DNA of 37,664 nucleotides from Spirochaetaceae bacterium (GTDB lineage Bacteria > Spirochaetota > Spirochaetia > Sphaerochaetales > Sphaerochaetaceae), in assembly GCA_016649775.1 (NCBI GenBank), contig JAENWY010000001.1, positions 1 through 37,664 of the forward strand. Direction: 5' to 3'. The translations under genes and the position numbers were made by a program. Positions 15,485-24,689 of the stretch are shown one piece after another. Each line of letters starts with the position of its first letter. Position 1 is the stretch's first letter. The notes below the pieces were generated by a model. The model was given only the letters and a program-made list of their open reading frames with translations, made no database searches and was not told the origin of the DNA.

Positions 15485-16288
15485 ATGAATATTATACACG
15501 TTTCTATTGGTAATAAAAATGCAATTATGACAGGTTATATACACTCTTATACTTCATTTAATATTCAAAGAAATACAAGGCCGGCAATTGTAATTTGTCC
15601 AGGCGGAGCTTATGAATTTGTTTCAGAAATCGAAAAAGATCCTGTAGCAATATACTATTTTAGTAAAGGTTTTAATGTATTTATATTAGATTATAGTGTA
15701 CGTGAGAACGCATCGAATTTTACTCCTTTACTAGAACTAAGTGAGGCTTTTGTAAAGATAAGAGATAATGCTAAAGATTTTAGAACTGATCCCACTAGAA
15801 TAGCGGTAATGGGTTTTTCAGCTGGAGGGCACTTAGCAGCATCTCTTGCCCTTTTATATAATAATCCTGAATTTATTAAAGTTAGTAAAGTTACTGATGG
15901 ATATAATAGTCCTAATGCATTGATTTTAGCTTATCCTGTTATTACTACAGGGGAATATTCTCATCAAAAATCGATCGAAAATGTAACTGCATCTGAAAAT
16001 AATATGATTAAATTATTAAGCCTTGAAAATAGAGTTACATCGGATTGTCCTCCTGTTTTTATATGGGCGACTCAGGATGATGAATCAGTTCCTATTGAAA
16101 ATAGCTTACTTTTAGTAAGCTCCCTAATTATTAAAAAAATAAGTGTTGAATTTCATTTATTTCCTTCTGGTGAACATGGTTTATCTATGTGCGATGCTGA
16201 TTGTAATAAAGAAAATACGAGCGTAGCACAGTGGAAAAAGCTCAGTATTAATTGGCTTTCAAACATATTTAAATATACAATAAGTTAA
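15485..16288 (+). CDS. Alpha/beta hydrolase (acetyl-esterase type)
   Basis: A 267-residue serine hydrolase. ICPGGAYEFVS (about 38-48) is the oxyanion loop, in the place of HGGG of Aes/BD-FAE esterases. The nucleophile elbow GFSAGG places Ser at 112. The acid is Asp198 or Asp199 in ATQDDESVP, and the base is His231 in SGEHGLS. This arrangement is typical of bacterial acetyl-xylan or small-acyl esterases. There is no signal peptide, so it acts in the cytoplasm. AGGAAAAATA lies before the ATG. It stands between the transposase remnant and the outer-membrane barrel gene. The substrate cannot be deduced. Confidence 0.88.
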   Translation: MNIIHVSIGNKNAIMTGYIHSYTSFNIQRNTRPAIVICPGGAYEFVSEIEKDPVAIYYFSKGFNVFILDYSVRENASNFTPLLELSEAFVKIRDNAKDFRTDPTRIAVMGFSAGGHLAASLALLYNNPEFIKVSKVTDGYNSPNALILAYPVITTGEYSHQKSIENVTASENNMIKLLSLENRVTSDCPPVFIWATQDDESVPIENSLLLVSSLIIKKISVEFHLFPSGEHGLSMCDADCNKENTSVAQWKKLSINWLSNIFKYTIS

Positions 16289-16426
16289 AAATACAACAAA
16301 TATGCGCTTTTTTGTTATTTACTATGGGTTATTTGACCCTTGGTTAGTCTTGAATATTGTCTTCATAACTGATAGATGATATATTAAAAAAATCATTAGA
16401 AAAAGCTACAATGGAGAATATAATTT

Positions 16427-18160
16427 TTGAATAAAATAAGTATAAAAGTAGTATTATTTATTATGTCTTTTGCTATGGCAACTAATCTGTATGCTACAGA
16501 TAATAGGCAATATATTTTAGCAGTTGATGATGATAATAATATTATGAATATCATGCAAACCTTATATATTGATTCAGGAATGGCACTTCCTTCATCGAGT
16601 GGCCCTTGGAGTGTAGCAGAATTAAATCTCATGCTCGATCAAGTTAAAATCAATAAATTAAATAAAAAATCTCGTGAACAATATGATTTCTTAAAAGATC
16701 AGCTATCTTCTTATACAAGAACTGTTGATAATGATATAAATCTTTCCTTTTCTCCAGAAATAACCTATGAAGCTTATTCTCATATTAATACTGACTATTT
16801 TACCACTCGTGATTCTTGGAATAGAGGTTGGGACGAACAAAGTCCTTTCTTTACTTTAAATTTTGATTTCATGGCAAATGATATTGCTTATTCTTTTGTA
16901 AATCTTTCTATTGGTTCTGCTGAAGAAAAATATTCTAAGGATTTAATGGATTTTGGTAGTCAAAGTTTTGCCACAAATGTTCCTTTTGTAGATCCAAATA
17001 GTGCTATGACTTTAAACACTGATATTAGTGATAGAGCTTTTATTGCCTTTGGTGGTGATAACTGGAGTGCTCAAGTTGGTCGTGATCAACTTAGTTGGGG
17101 CAATGGAGTATCTGGTAATATGATGTTATCTGATAATCTTGAATATCAAAATATGGGAAGACTTACCTTTTTTGGAAAGTCTTTTAAATATACCTATCTA
17201 GTATCTTTTTTCCCTCATCAAATGAATTATGTACCAACACCAATCCATACAAGTCAGACTGACCCTTTAGTAGGTTTTTCAATGTTCACAGCTCATAGAT
17301 TTGAGGGAAGATTGTTTAATAATCGACTTGGTTGGGCTTTATCTGAGGGTAATATGTTTGCAAGTGCAAATGGCACTGTAGATATGGCAGCCTTCAATCC
17401 TCTATTGTCTTATCATAGTTTATATTACAAGGCTAATTGTAATTCCATTGTATCAGTTGATTTAGATTTAACTATTGGCAACATGGTTAATCTTTATTCA
17501 CAATTAGTTGTGGATGATTTAGTATTCCCAATTGGTGAAACTAAAATTAGTACATGGAGCCCAGATGCCTATGGTTTTATCTTTGGCGTAAAATTTGTTA
17601 ATAATGAAGATTATTACAAACGTTTAACTTCAATAGAATTTGCCTATACTAGTCCCTATTTATATCTAAGAAGTTCCGGAGATACTACCACTGTTCAAGA
17701 TGGGTATGGTATTAATTATATTGTTGCTCTTAGAAAGTTCACTCAAGATGGCATTTCCTTCGAAAAGAGATTCCTTGGCTATGAATATGGTGGTGATGCC
17801 ATCGTATTTAATATTAGAGATAAAATGTATGAAACAAACAGATGGAGCCTTGAAACTAATTTATTCTTGATGTGTCATGGAACATTTGAAATGAATACAC
17901 TTTGGTCTCCTGTTGGTCCAGCACCTCGAGATGAAGTTACTACACCTACATCAACTAACTATAGTGATGTAACTAAAAATGCTCCATCTTTTACAAGTAT
18001 ATTAGGTTTTAACTACACTAATAAAATGGTTGATCACATTAGTGCTTTTGGACAAATAGACTTTGTTTCAATTATTAATCCAGACAATGTTTATGATGGT
18101 ACTTTTGCAAATAGTGAATTTGATATTCAGTTATCTGTTGGAATTACATTAAAGTATTAA
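16427..18160 (+). CDS. Outer-membrane beta-barrel, capsule-assembly Wzi-like
   Basis: A 577-residue exported protein. The start is TTG, with GGAG 10 bases upstream, giving MNKISIKVVLFIMSFAMATNLYA, a signal peptide cleaved near residue 23. The mature protein is rich in alternating aromatic/polar beta strands (FSPEITYEAYSHINTDYF, AFIAFGGDNWSAQVGRDQLSWG). It ends in a typical barrel terminus (FDIQLSVGITLKY) with a terminal aromatic residue. The GRDQLSWG element and the GNMMLSDN-like strand resemble Wzi/CapA-type lectin porins. Wzi proteins hold capsule polysaccharide at the outer membrane. The presence of this gene implies an outer membrane. Confidence is high for barrel, moderate for Wzi. Confidence 0.72.
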   Translation: MNKISIKVVLFIMSFAMATNLYATDNRQYILAVDDDNNIMNIMQTLYIDSGMALPSSSGPWSVAELNLMLDQVKINKLNKKSREQYDFLKDQLSSYTRTVDNDINLSFSPEITYEAYSHINTDYFTTRDSWNRGWDEQSPFFTLNFDFMANDIAYSFVNLSIGSAEEKYSKDLMDFGSQSFATNVPFVDPNSAMTLNTDISDRAFIAFGGDNWSAQVGRDQLSWGNGVSGNMMLSDNLEYQNMGRLTFFGKSFKYTYLVSFFPHQMNYVPTPIHTSQTDPLVGFSMFTAHRFEGRLFNNRLGWALSEGNMFASANGTVDMAAFNPLLSYHSLYYKANCNSIVSVDLDLTIGNMVNLYSQLVVDDLVFPIGETKISTWSPDAYGFIFGVKFVNNEDYYKRLTSIEFAYTSPYLYLRSSGDTTTVQDGYGINYIVALRKFTQDGISFEKRFLGYEYGGDAIVFNIRDKMYETNRWSLETNLFLMCHGTFEMNTLWSPVGPAPRDEVTTPTSTNYSDVTKNAPSFTSILGFNYTNKMVDHISAFGQIDFVSIINPDNVYDGTFANSEFDIQLSVGITLKY

Positions 18161-18292
18161 TATACTATATTGCTATCAATTATTATTTCTCTCTATTCAA
18201 TTATTACAATAAAAACATCTATTTGCATTAAAAAATCTGCACACTATATTTAATTATTCTAGAATTTAATAAAAGCTTCTTAACTATACTTT

Positions 18293-18319
18293 AGGCCTTT
18301 GATTTTAAAGGCCTTTTAT
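18293..18319. terminator. Bidirectional terminator between convergent genes
   Basis: AGGCCTTT (18293-18300) and AAAGGCCT (18307-18314) form a perfect 8-bp GC-containing stem with a 6-base loop, followed by TTTATAATATT on the plus strand. It serves the barrel gene and possibly also the exporter on the other strand. Confidence 0.75.
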
Positions 18320-18323
18320 AATA

Positions 18324-20762
18324 TTACTTTCTCAACTTATTATTAATATTATCAAGTAATAAAATAATTGCTGGTAATACAAATATTGTAGCTAGCATAG
18401 AATTCATTAATGCAGTACTCATTAATAATCCAAAGTATTTAATGGGAGTATAGGAGCCAAAAGTTAACATAAGCATTCCTAAAACTATGGAAAAAGTTGT
18501 TAACATAATTGGTCGTCCAGTTTCTCTCAGAGTTTTAGAAAGTAATTCTTTAGTTGTTTTATCAATATTATTTTTCTTAAGATTTGTATATTTCAACAAG
18601 AAGTGAATTGCATCATCAACCCCTGCCCCAATTGCAACGGAAGCAAAACTAACTGTGACCATATCAAATGGAATATTGAATGTATACATGAATATGTAAT
18701 TACTCATTACTCCTATAGCAACAGGAATAAGCGTTAAAATACCTCTGAAAAGAGATTTGAAGGCTAAAGCTGCAATAATTAATACAAGAAGATATGCTAG
18801 TATCTGAGAAGCTCTTTGATCTCTCATTAATTGGTTACTAAATCTAAGAGCTTCAGGATTAGTACCATAATAAGTTATAGATACACCCTCCGGTAATAGC
18901 GCGCGGGAGGAAGCCATAAGTTTTTCTAGTTTAGCACTACTTCCAACAGTTGTTATATCATTATTATTACTATCATAACACTGAAGATATATGTTTAAAG
19001 TATTACTATCTTCGCTGATAATTTTTCCAACAAGTCCTGGAGATTTAGGTCTAAGCAGAACCATTATTCTACTGAATAAATTAATTAGGGCACTATTTTC
19101 AGGTATTTCATTATCACCTGTGTATAATGAATTTAAATGAGCTACATACGAGGGGAAAGAAATATCTTGGAGTATATCAGGACTTTTAGAAATAGCTTCT
19201 TCAAATTCATTTACTTTTTTTAAATTTTCAGGGTTTAAGAAATATTTATCAGAACCTTCTGGAGCTTGTAGCTTTAATTGATAAGGTAAATCACCACCTA
19301 AAGCTTTTGATATTTCTTTTGTATCATTTGCAATTCTGTCTGTTTTAGGGAAGTATGCCATGTAGTTTGTATCAACCGAAACTTTGTCTTTGGTATATAA
19401 AAATCCACCAAATATAATTAAAAATAAAAGTGAAAATACTATGTAGTGATTTAAAACTATATTAGAAATTTTTTGAATTAATTGTGTTAATAAGCCCTTA
19501 TCTACAACTGTAGCTTGTATTTCTTTGGGTTTACTTGTATATGATAACATAATTGGAACAAAAGTTAATGATAAAATTACACAATAAATAATCCCAATTG
19601 AAACCGATATTCCAAATTCTTTTAGCCCTTCTATCTGAGAAATTAATAGACTCAAAAAACCTAAAATAGTCGTTATCCCTGCAAATAGTATGGTATGTGA
19701 TATTTTAGTAGCTGCAATAAATGGTAGATTCTCTCTTGTCCCTTTATTATATTCTGCATAGTATTCATTCAGAATATGAACAGAATAACTAGAGCCTAAG
19801 GTTAATACCATGCACGGCGTGACTATATTTATGAGGGTTACTTCAAATCCTAATAATACCATTGTTCCAAATGTCCATATTATTGCTAAAACAGAAAGAG
19901 TGAAAGGTAAAAACATGCTTCTTTTTGCTCTAAAGGAAAAATAGAATACTATTAGAATAACTATTAAACTAAGTATTAGTAATAGAGCTAAATCATGAGA
20001 TAAATAATATGTAATTCTATAAGTAATAGGTAGTAAACCTGTAATTGCAAAAGTTGCTCCTAAATTTTTCAAAGGAGCTAATGTATCAAGTAATTCATAT
20101 ATTTGCTTTTCATCAAGGTTACCGATTCTAACATTAAATATTACTGATTTAAGATCTCTGGATACCATATATCCTGTAGCCGTTGGATCAGTTACTAATC
20201 TGTTTCTAAGAGATGATACCATCTCATCACTCCATTTTGTTCCATCTACATTTGGAGAAAATGGTACAAGTGATAATCTAGATCCCTTTTTTTCAATAGT
20301 AAAATAATTAAAAACAGAGGAATATGATTGAACTTCAGAGAGATTTTTTAAATTATTTAGACATATATCAAGTGTATTTAAAAAGACTGGAGTAAAGAAT
20401 TTGTCACTAGTAATTAATAATAGAAGTCCACTACTAGTTTGCATGTCTTTCTGTCTCTCATTAGTTTTAGGATAATTATAAGAGGACTCTGCATTGTAAT
20501 TATCATCAATTGGTATATTTGCGTAAGTTTGAGGATCTATTTTATCAAGGTTATCATATTCAGATAAGATACTATTAAATTCTTGTTCATTAAAAACCCC
20601 ACCTCCATAATAAGTAACAGCAGGAGTTTGTTTAAATAGACTACTAAAGTCAGCATTTATTTGTAATTTTGTTGCTTGTAGTAAAAAAAAAGCTGTTATT
20701 ATAAAAATAATTATCAAAAAAGAGGGACGGTGGTTCTTTTGGAACTTGAAGAATTTGTTCAT
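18324..20762 (-). CDS. RND/MMPL-superfamily exporter
   Basis: An 812-residue inner-membrane protein with the duplicated RND layout. Each half has one N-terminal helix, an extracytoplasmic loop and a five-to-six helix sterol-sensing-like bundle. The first half has helices at about 11-31 and a bundle at about 255-415; the second half begins near residue 445 and has its bundle at about 665-805. Motifs include GVDDAIHFLLKY and TLGSSYSVHILNEYY, the Asp/His-containing helix-IV signature of MMPL and HpnN-like exporters. Such proteins move lipids or hydrophobic compounds using the proton gradient. The frame is open to an ATG at 20819, but the ATG at 20762 has AAGGAA 7 bases upstream and gives a normal signal-anchor start, so it is used here. 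No periplasmic adaptor is next to it. Confidence 0.85.
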   Translation of the reverse strand: MNKFFKFQKNHRPSFLIIIFIITAFFLLQATKLQINADFSSLFKQTPAVTYYGGGVFNEQEFNSILSEYDNLDKIDPQTYANIPIDDNYNAESSYNYPKTNERQKDMQTSSGLLLLITSDKFFTPVFLNTLDICLNNLKNLSEVQSYSSVFNYFTIEKKGSRLSLVPFSPNVDGTKWSDEMVSSLRNRLVTDPTATGYMVSRDLKSVIFNVRIGNLDEKQIYELLDTLAPLKNLGATFAITGLLPITYRITYYLSHDLALLLILSLIVILIVFYFSFRAKRSMFLPFTLSVLAIIWTFGTMVLLGFEVTLINIVTPCMVLTLGSSYSVHILNEYYAEYNKGTRENLPFIAATKISHTILFAGITTILGFLSLLISQIEGLKEFGISVSIGIIYCVILSLTFVPIMLSYTSKPKEIQATVVDKGLLTQLIQKISNIVLNHYIVFSLLFLIIFGGFLYTKDKVSVDTNYMAYFPKTDRIANDTKEISKALGGDLPYQLKLQAPEGSDKYFLNPENLKKVNEFEEAISKSPDILQDISFPSYVAHLNSLYTGDNEIPENSALINLFSRIMVLLRPKSPGLVGKIISEDSNTLNIYLQCYDSNNNDITTVGSSAKLEKLMASSRALLPEGVSITYYGTNPEALRFSNQLMRDQRASQILAYLLVLIIAALAFKSLFRGILTLIPVAIGVMSNYIFMYTFNIPFDMVTVSFASVAIGAGVDDAIHFLLKYTNLKKNNIDKTTKELLSKTLRETGRPIMLTTFSIVLGMLMLTFGSYTPIKYFGLLMSTALMNSMLATIFVLPAIILLLDNINNKLRK

Positions 20763-20836
20763 TAAATATTCCTTGTCGATTAATAATATTATTATCAATA
20801 AATATGTGAAATTTTGCAAGTTAAAAATAGTTTTAA

Positions 20837-21148
20837 ATTAATTCTATTGAGGATATTGCTAAATATGTAACTAAAGCAGCTGATGAGGGTGATACTCTAG
20901 CTATTCCTATTTTAAAAGATGCCGGAGTTGCCCTATATGATCTTGTTAAATCTGTAGTGGTCCAACTTCCTAAAAATCATGAAAAGAAAATTGTTATTGC
21001 AGGTGGTGTAATAAAAAATGATAAATATGTAAGTAAATACTTTTATGAGTTAATGAGAGATAATCTATCAGAATATGAAATAATTTCAAATTTAATAAAT
21101 AGTGCAGTAGACGGAGCACTTTTACTTGCTAGAACTATGGATAAATAG
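20837..21148 (+). pseudogene. 3' remnant of a BadF/N-acetylglucosamine-kinase-type ATPase
   Basis: From 20837 the frame is open without a good start codon for 40 codons before the first ATG (20957). It translates into the C-terminal third of a BadF/BcrA/N-acetylglucosamine-kinase fold. VTKAADEGDTLAIPILKDAG matches the A..GD..A..IL..AG segment. KKIVIAGGVIKND matches the phosphate-2/adenosine GG motif. SAVDGALLLAR is the family's G.A..A end. Full-length members are about 300 residues; this has about 103. The 5' two thirds are absent and the exporter gene begins on the other strand just to the left. The strong terminator at 21187-21218 that served the intact gene is still there. Confidence 0.8.
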
Positions 21149-21186
21149 ATTGTTTTATAGAAAAAAATGATTATTATCTTGTAACT

Positions 21187-21218
21187 ATAAAAGACTAAGG
21201 ATATCCTTAGTCTTTTAT
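21187..21218. terminator. Bidirectional terminator (perfect 32-bp palindrome)
   Basis: Bases 21187-21218 form a perfect palindrome around the central GGATATCC, with AAAA at one side and TTTT at the other. It lies between the kinase remnant (plus) and the flavoprotein (minus) and can terminate both. Confidence 0.85.
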
Positions 21219-21237
21219 GCAATAAATATTTTTTACT

Positions 21238-22521
21238 CTATTTTATCATACCACGTGCAACTCTTATACCACTTGCCCAAGCACCAGTAATTCCTCTAGA
21301 AGTACCAGCACCATCTCCTGCAAAATAAATATCTCCTGCAACTTTAAAGTAATCATCAAGATAAGTTGGTTTATTAGCATATAATTTAATTTCTGGATAA
21401 TACATAATTGTTGAAGGGTGTAATATACCAGGAACAATTGTATCTAAATCTTTCATTGCTTTCCAAATACCTCTTAATATTTTAGCAGGCATTGCAAGAG
21501 AAATATCGCTTGGTGTACAACCCTCTAAGGATGGTTTAAAATTATAAGGGTCATCGTTAAAAGTTTCTTTATGAGATCTTGAACCAAGCCTAAAATCACC
21601 AACTCTTTGCATTAGCGGTTGCCCACCACCTAATTGATAAGCATTAACACCTAGGTTTTCAGCATATTGTTGACCTGAAGCTAGAGGAGCTGTTAATTTT
21701 ACAGTTTTTAAAATTGCAAAGTTAACTAAATTTGACTGTTCTTCACTATTTAAATTATTTGAGTAAGCATGACCATTTACACTGTACCAAATATCACCAC
21801 GGGCGGTTGTATATTTTTCTTTTACAACATGTGCTCTACCACTATTTGTGCAGAAAGTTCTAACTTTTTCTGGGAAATAGAATTTAGGGTCATAATAATC
21901 TTTAACTATAGAATAATGTTCAACTTTGGTTTCAATTCTGACACCAATATCAACAATATTATCAATATAGGGAACATTTAAAGTTTTCATAGTTTCTTGT
22001 AAGAAGTGAAAACCTTGACGTCCTGGAGCTATTAATATTTTATCATACTTGATAACTCTTTTATTAGTACTGATATTGTGATTATCTTGATCGATACTTA
22101 ACATTTCTTCTTCTAAAGCTAATTCGACACCATTTTCGTCAAGTCTTTTTAATAAATCCTTAATTAATAATAGTCCGCCATCTGTTCCTAAGTGAGTTTG
22201 TTTTATTGAAATTAGTTGGCAACCTAATCTGCTAGCTCTCTTTTGGTATCTTTCAATATTTCTCTTTTCTAAAATATTTGGTTTAAAGAAATCCGTAACC
22301 TCTTCAAGATAGGAATTAGCCATATCCTTTTCCCAATATTCTAAAGGAAATCCTATAGGGTATGTAAAGTTCATTTTACAGTCATTTCTCATCCCACCTG
22401 TAGAATATTTGTTTTTATCTAATATTAGAATTTTTAAAGAAGGTTTTTCTTTAAGAATAGTAAAAGCACAACCCATTCCCGCAGGACCTGATCCGACAAT
22501 AATGATATCATAGTAATCCAT
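21238..22521 (-). CDS. FAD-dependent dehydrogenase of COG2509 type
   Basis: A 427-residue flavoprotein. The N-terminal Rossmann motif is DIIIVGSGPAGMGCAF with glycines at 10, 12 and 15, followed by an acidic residue ending beta-2 (ILDKNKYSTGGM). GRQGFHFLQETM and DIGVRIE are typical of the NAD(P)/FAD-dependent COG2509 family. The C-terminal FAD-binding motif is YFAGDGAGTSRGITGAWASG, which contacts the FAD phosphates. The physiological substrate of this family is not known. AGGAGC precedes the ATG, and the 5' UTR has the fold described at 22537-22584. It is a single gene, closed by a strong terminator. Confidence 0.88.
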   Translation of the reverse strand: MDYYDIIIVGSGPAGMGCAFTILKEKPSLKILILDKNKYSTGGMRNDCKMNFTYPIGFPLEYWEKDMANSYLEEVTDFFKPNILEKRNIERYQKRASRLGCQLISIKQTHLGTDGGLLLIKDLLKRLDENGVELALEEEMLSIDQDNHNISTNKRVIKYDKILIAPGRQGFHFLQETMKTLNVPYIDNIVDIGVRIETKVEHYSIVKDYYDPKFYFPEKVRTFCTNSGRAHVVKEKYTTARGDIWYSVNGHAYSNNLNSEEQSNLVNFAILKTVKLTAPLASGQQYAENLGVNAYQLGGGQPLMQRVGDFRLGSRSHKETFNDDPYNFKPSLEGCTPSDISLAMPAKILRGIWKAMKDLDTIVPGILHPSTIMYYPEIKLYANKPTYLDDYFKVAGDIYFAGDGAGTSRGITGAWASGIRVARGMIK

Positions 22522-22536
22522 GAATATTTTTGCTCC

Positions 22537-22584
22537 TAATTAGCTGAGATTATATTAAAGCAGTAGCTTATCTCGGTCTAATTA
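22537..22584 (-). promoter_or_regulatory. Structured 5' UTR of the COG2509 flavoprotein gene
   Basis: On the minus strand TAATTAG/CTAATTA (7 bp), an internal loop, GAGAT/ATCTC (5 bp) and AAGC/GCTT (4 bp) stack into one long hairpin that ends directly next to the GGAG ribosome site. This may affect translation or mRNA stability. No known riboswitch consensus is recognised. Confidence 0.4.
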
Positions 22585-22742
22585 TATCGATGTTTGAAAA
22601 ATGGTCAAAGGGGTAAATGAAAAAAAACTATTATTGATTTTAAAAAATATTATTTAGTGATAATATTTTATATATTTATAAAAAATAAATCTTGTAAATA
22701 GATTAAAATATATATATATTATTCCTAATAAGGATTATTATA

Positions 22743-23693
22743 ATGATTTATATCAGTGTTAAAGAAGCCAGCAAAAAATGGGGAATTACTGAGAGAAGAA
22801 TTAGAATTCTTTGTAGTGAGGGAAGAGTAGATGGAGTTATTCGATCAGGTTGGGCTTGGAATATTCCAATTACAGCTCAAAAGCCTGGGGATGGAAGAAA
22901 AATAAGACATGTTAAAAACTTCGACCTAAGAACTGGTACCATAAATTTTACACCGTTAAATACAATTAGAGAAGCGTTAAAAAACTCAAAAGTGAGTCAA
23001 GAAGATTTTTTGTCATATTTTGATTCCAGTGTTAATAGATTTCTAAGTTCGATTTTTTTAACAGAAAATATAAAGCCAAATCAAGTTATATCAATCGTAA
23101 ATGGAGAATTTGTTAAAGAATTAACTCTTAATCAACATATATTAATTAAAAATGCGAAATCCATTATTGTAAATTTCTTTTTTGAAACAGGACTATCTTC
23201 CTTTGCTGGTAATGGTTCTAAAGCAAATCCTTTTTTTAGTGAAAAGAGATTATCTCTTATACAAGATAGATTATACAGTGGAATTGATGATTTCCATAAA
23301 GCTTCCTTTAGAGATGTCGAAATTCCTTTTGCAGGAGCTTGGGCTCAAGACAATAGAACTTATAATGTTAAAGTTCAAATGGAAACTCTTTTAGTTCAGT
23401 GTGATAATGAGTGGACTAGTATAAATGGAGTTGTAAAATCGGCATTTCTTTTTGGTGAATTGCTTAGGATAAAACCTTTTGAAGAACACTCTTTCCTTTT
23501 TGCTTCCTTGATTTTAGTAGGTAGTCTATTGGATTGTGGCTATCCACTTACGGTAATTTCTACTGAGGATTTTCTTGAATTAAAAGCAGATTTATCATTA
23601 ACTTTGAAAAGAGGTAATTATAATAAAATTTTGAGAGTATTTGAGAAATCGATTGAGAGCGAATATTTTATAATATCAAATTTAGAGAAATAA
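22743..23693 (+). CDS. HTH protein with degenerate Fic-like domain
   Basis: A 316-residue protein. Residues 1-50 form an excisionase/MerR-like helix-turn-helix (ISVKEASKKWGITERRIRILCSEGRVDG, then GWAWNIPITAQKP). The C-terminal part (about 185-290) resembles a Fic domain: SAFLFGELLRIKPFEEHSF aligns with the family segment containing HPFxxGNGR, followed by the hydrophobic helix and GYP. The catalytic His is Lys244 and the GNGR phosphate-binding residues are absent, so AMP transfer is not expected. In active relatives the Fic domain AMPylates proteins; this one may be a DNA-binding regulator built on a dead Fic fold. AAGGA precedes the ATG. It is unlinked by operon to its neighbours. The Fic call rests on motif context only. 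Confidence 0.6.
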   Translation: MIYISVKEASKKWGITERRIRILCSEGRVDGVIRSGWAWNIPITAQKPGDGRKIRHVKNFDLRTGTINFTPLNTIREALKNSKVSQEDFLSYFDSSVNRFLSSIFLTENIKPNQVISIVNGEFVKELTLNQHILIKNAKSIIVNFFFETGLSSFAGNGSKANPFFSEKRLSLIQDRLYSGIDDFHKASFRDVEIPFAGAWAQDNRTYNVKVQMETLLVQCDNEWTSINGVVKSAFLFGELLRIKPFEEHSFLFASLILVGSLLDCGYPLTVISTEDFLELKADLSLTLKRGNYNKILRVFEKSIESEYFIISNLEK

Positions 23694-23744
23694 ATAAAAA
23701 GTATATAAAGTAAAGTTAATTCTATTATTTGATTGTTTTATTTG

Positions 23745-23772
23745 TTGCAAATAGTTGCTAATAAGGTATAAT
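23745..23772 (+). promoter_or_regulatory. Sigma70-type promoter of deoD
   Basis: TTGCAA (23745-23750) and a consensus TATAAT (23767-23772) are spaced by 16 bases, about 40 bases upstream of the deoD start. Confidence 0.65.
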
Positions 23773-23812
23773 TAAAATCTATTTAAAAAAAATATTCATA
23801 TAGGAGATATAT

Positions 23813-24520
23813 ATGTCAACACCTCATAATGCTGCAAACCTCGGTGATATTGCAAAAACAGTTTTAATGCCAGGAGATCCTTTGAGAGCAAAATTTATTG
23901 CTGAAACATTCTTAGAAAACCCGAAACAATTTAATGATATTAGAGGAATGCTTGGTTACACAGGCACTTACAAAGGTAAAGAGATTTCAGTAATGGGTCA
24001 TGGTATGGGTCTTCCATCAATAGGTATTTATTCATATGAACTTTATGCCATGTATGATGTAGAAAACATTATTCGAATAGGTTCTTGTGGTGCAACCACA
24101 GCTGATTTAGATTTATATGACGTAATATTAGCAACTAGTGCCTATAGTCCTTCTACTTATGCTCGAGAACTTTCCGGTTTTACAGGAAATATATTAGATG
24201 GCGATGCAATATTAATATCTGAAATTGAAGAAAGTGCAAAGACATTAAATATTCCTATACATAAGGGACGAGTTGCAAGTACTGATGTATTTTATTCTGA
24301 TTTCAATGCTGATGCTAAAGCTAAATATGATAAACTTGGGATTATTGCTGCAGAAATGGAATATTTTGCTTTAATTGCTAATGCTCAAAAGTTGGGTAAG
24401 AAAGCTGCTTGTTTATTAACAGTTTCAGATAATATGGTTACTCATAAAGAAACAACAGCAGAAGAAAGACAAACTGCTTTTACTAATATGATGAAAATTG
24501 CATTAGAGGGAAACTACTAG
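23813..24520 (+). CDS. deoD: Purine-nucleoside phosphorylase DeoD
   Basis: A 235-residue cytoplasmic enzyme of the hexameric (high-molecular-mass) purine nucleoside phosphorylase type. It cleaves purine (deoxy)nucleosides with phosphate to base and (deoxy)ribose-1-phosphate. Visible motifs: STPHNAANLGDIAKTVLMPGDPLRAKFIAE at the start, including the phosphate-binding GDPLRAK; the G-S-C-G segment IRIGSCGATT; AAEMEYFALIANAQ with the ribose-binding Met-Glu; and LLTVSDN with the catalytic Asp. Length is typical (about 235). AGGAGA precedes the ATG. It is flanked by its own promoter and by the intrinsic terminator at 24597-24621, so it is a single-gene unit. Confidence 0.97.
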   Translation: MSTPHNAANLGDIAKTVLMPGDPLRAKFIAETFLENPKQFNDIRGMLGYTGTYKGKEISVMGHGMGLPSIGIYSYELYAMYDVENIIRIGSCGATTADLDLYDVILATSAYSPSTYARELSGFTGNILDGDAILISEIEESAKTLNIPIHKGRVASTDVFYSDFNADAKAKYDKLGIIAAEMEYFALIANAQKLGKKAACLLTVSDNMVTHKETTAEERQTAFTNMMKIALEGNY

Positions 24521-24596
24521 AATATTATAGTTTGTTGAAAATATAAAATTTAGGTATTAATTTTTATAAATAAATTAGCTTTTCAAACAAAAAGAT

Positions 24597-24621
24597 ATCA
24601 CCAGAGATGGTGATTTTTTTT
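24597..24621 (+). terminator. Intrinsic terminator of deoD
   Basis: ATCACCA/TGGTGAT (7 bp) with a GAGA tetraloop is followed by seven T residues. Confidence 0.92.
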
Positions 24622-24689
24622 CATTTAAACGCTTGTATCCTTTTTACTTTTGTAGTAGACCGTTTGTGTTAATCCTAAGAGGTAATTAG

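Noticed and set aside
20763..20819. 19-residue extension of the RND exporter
   Set aside because: The downstream ATG at 20762 has AAGGAA at correct spacing; the upstream ATG has none.
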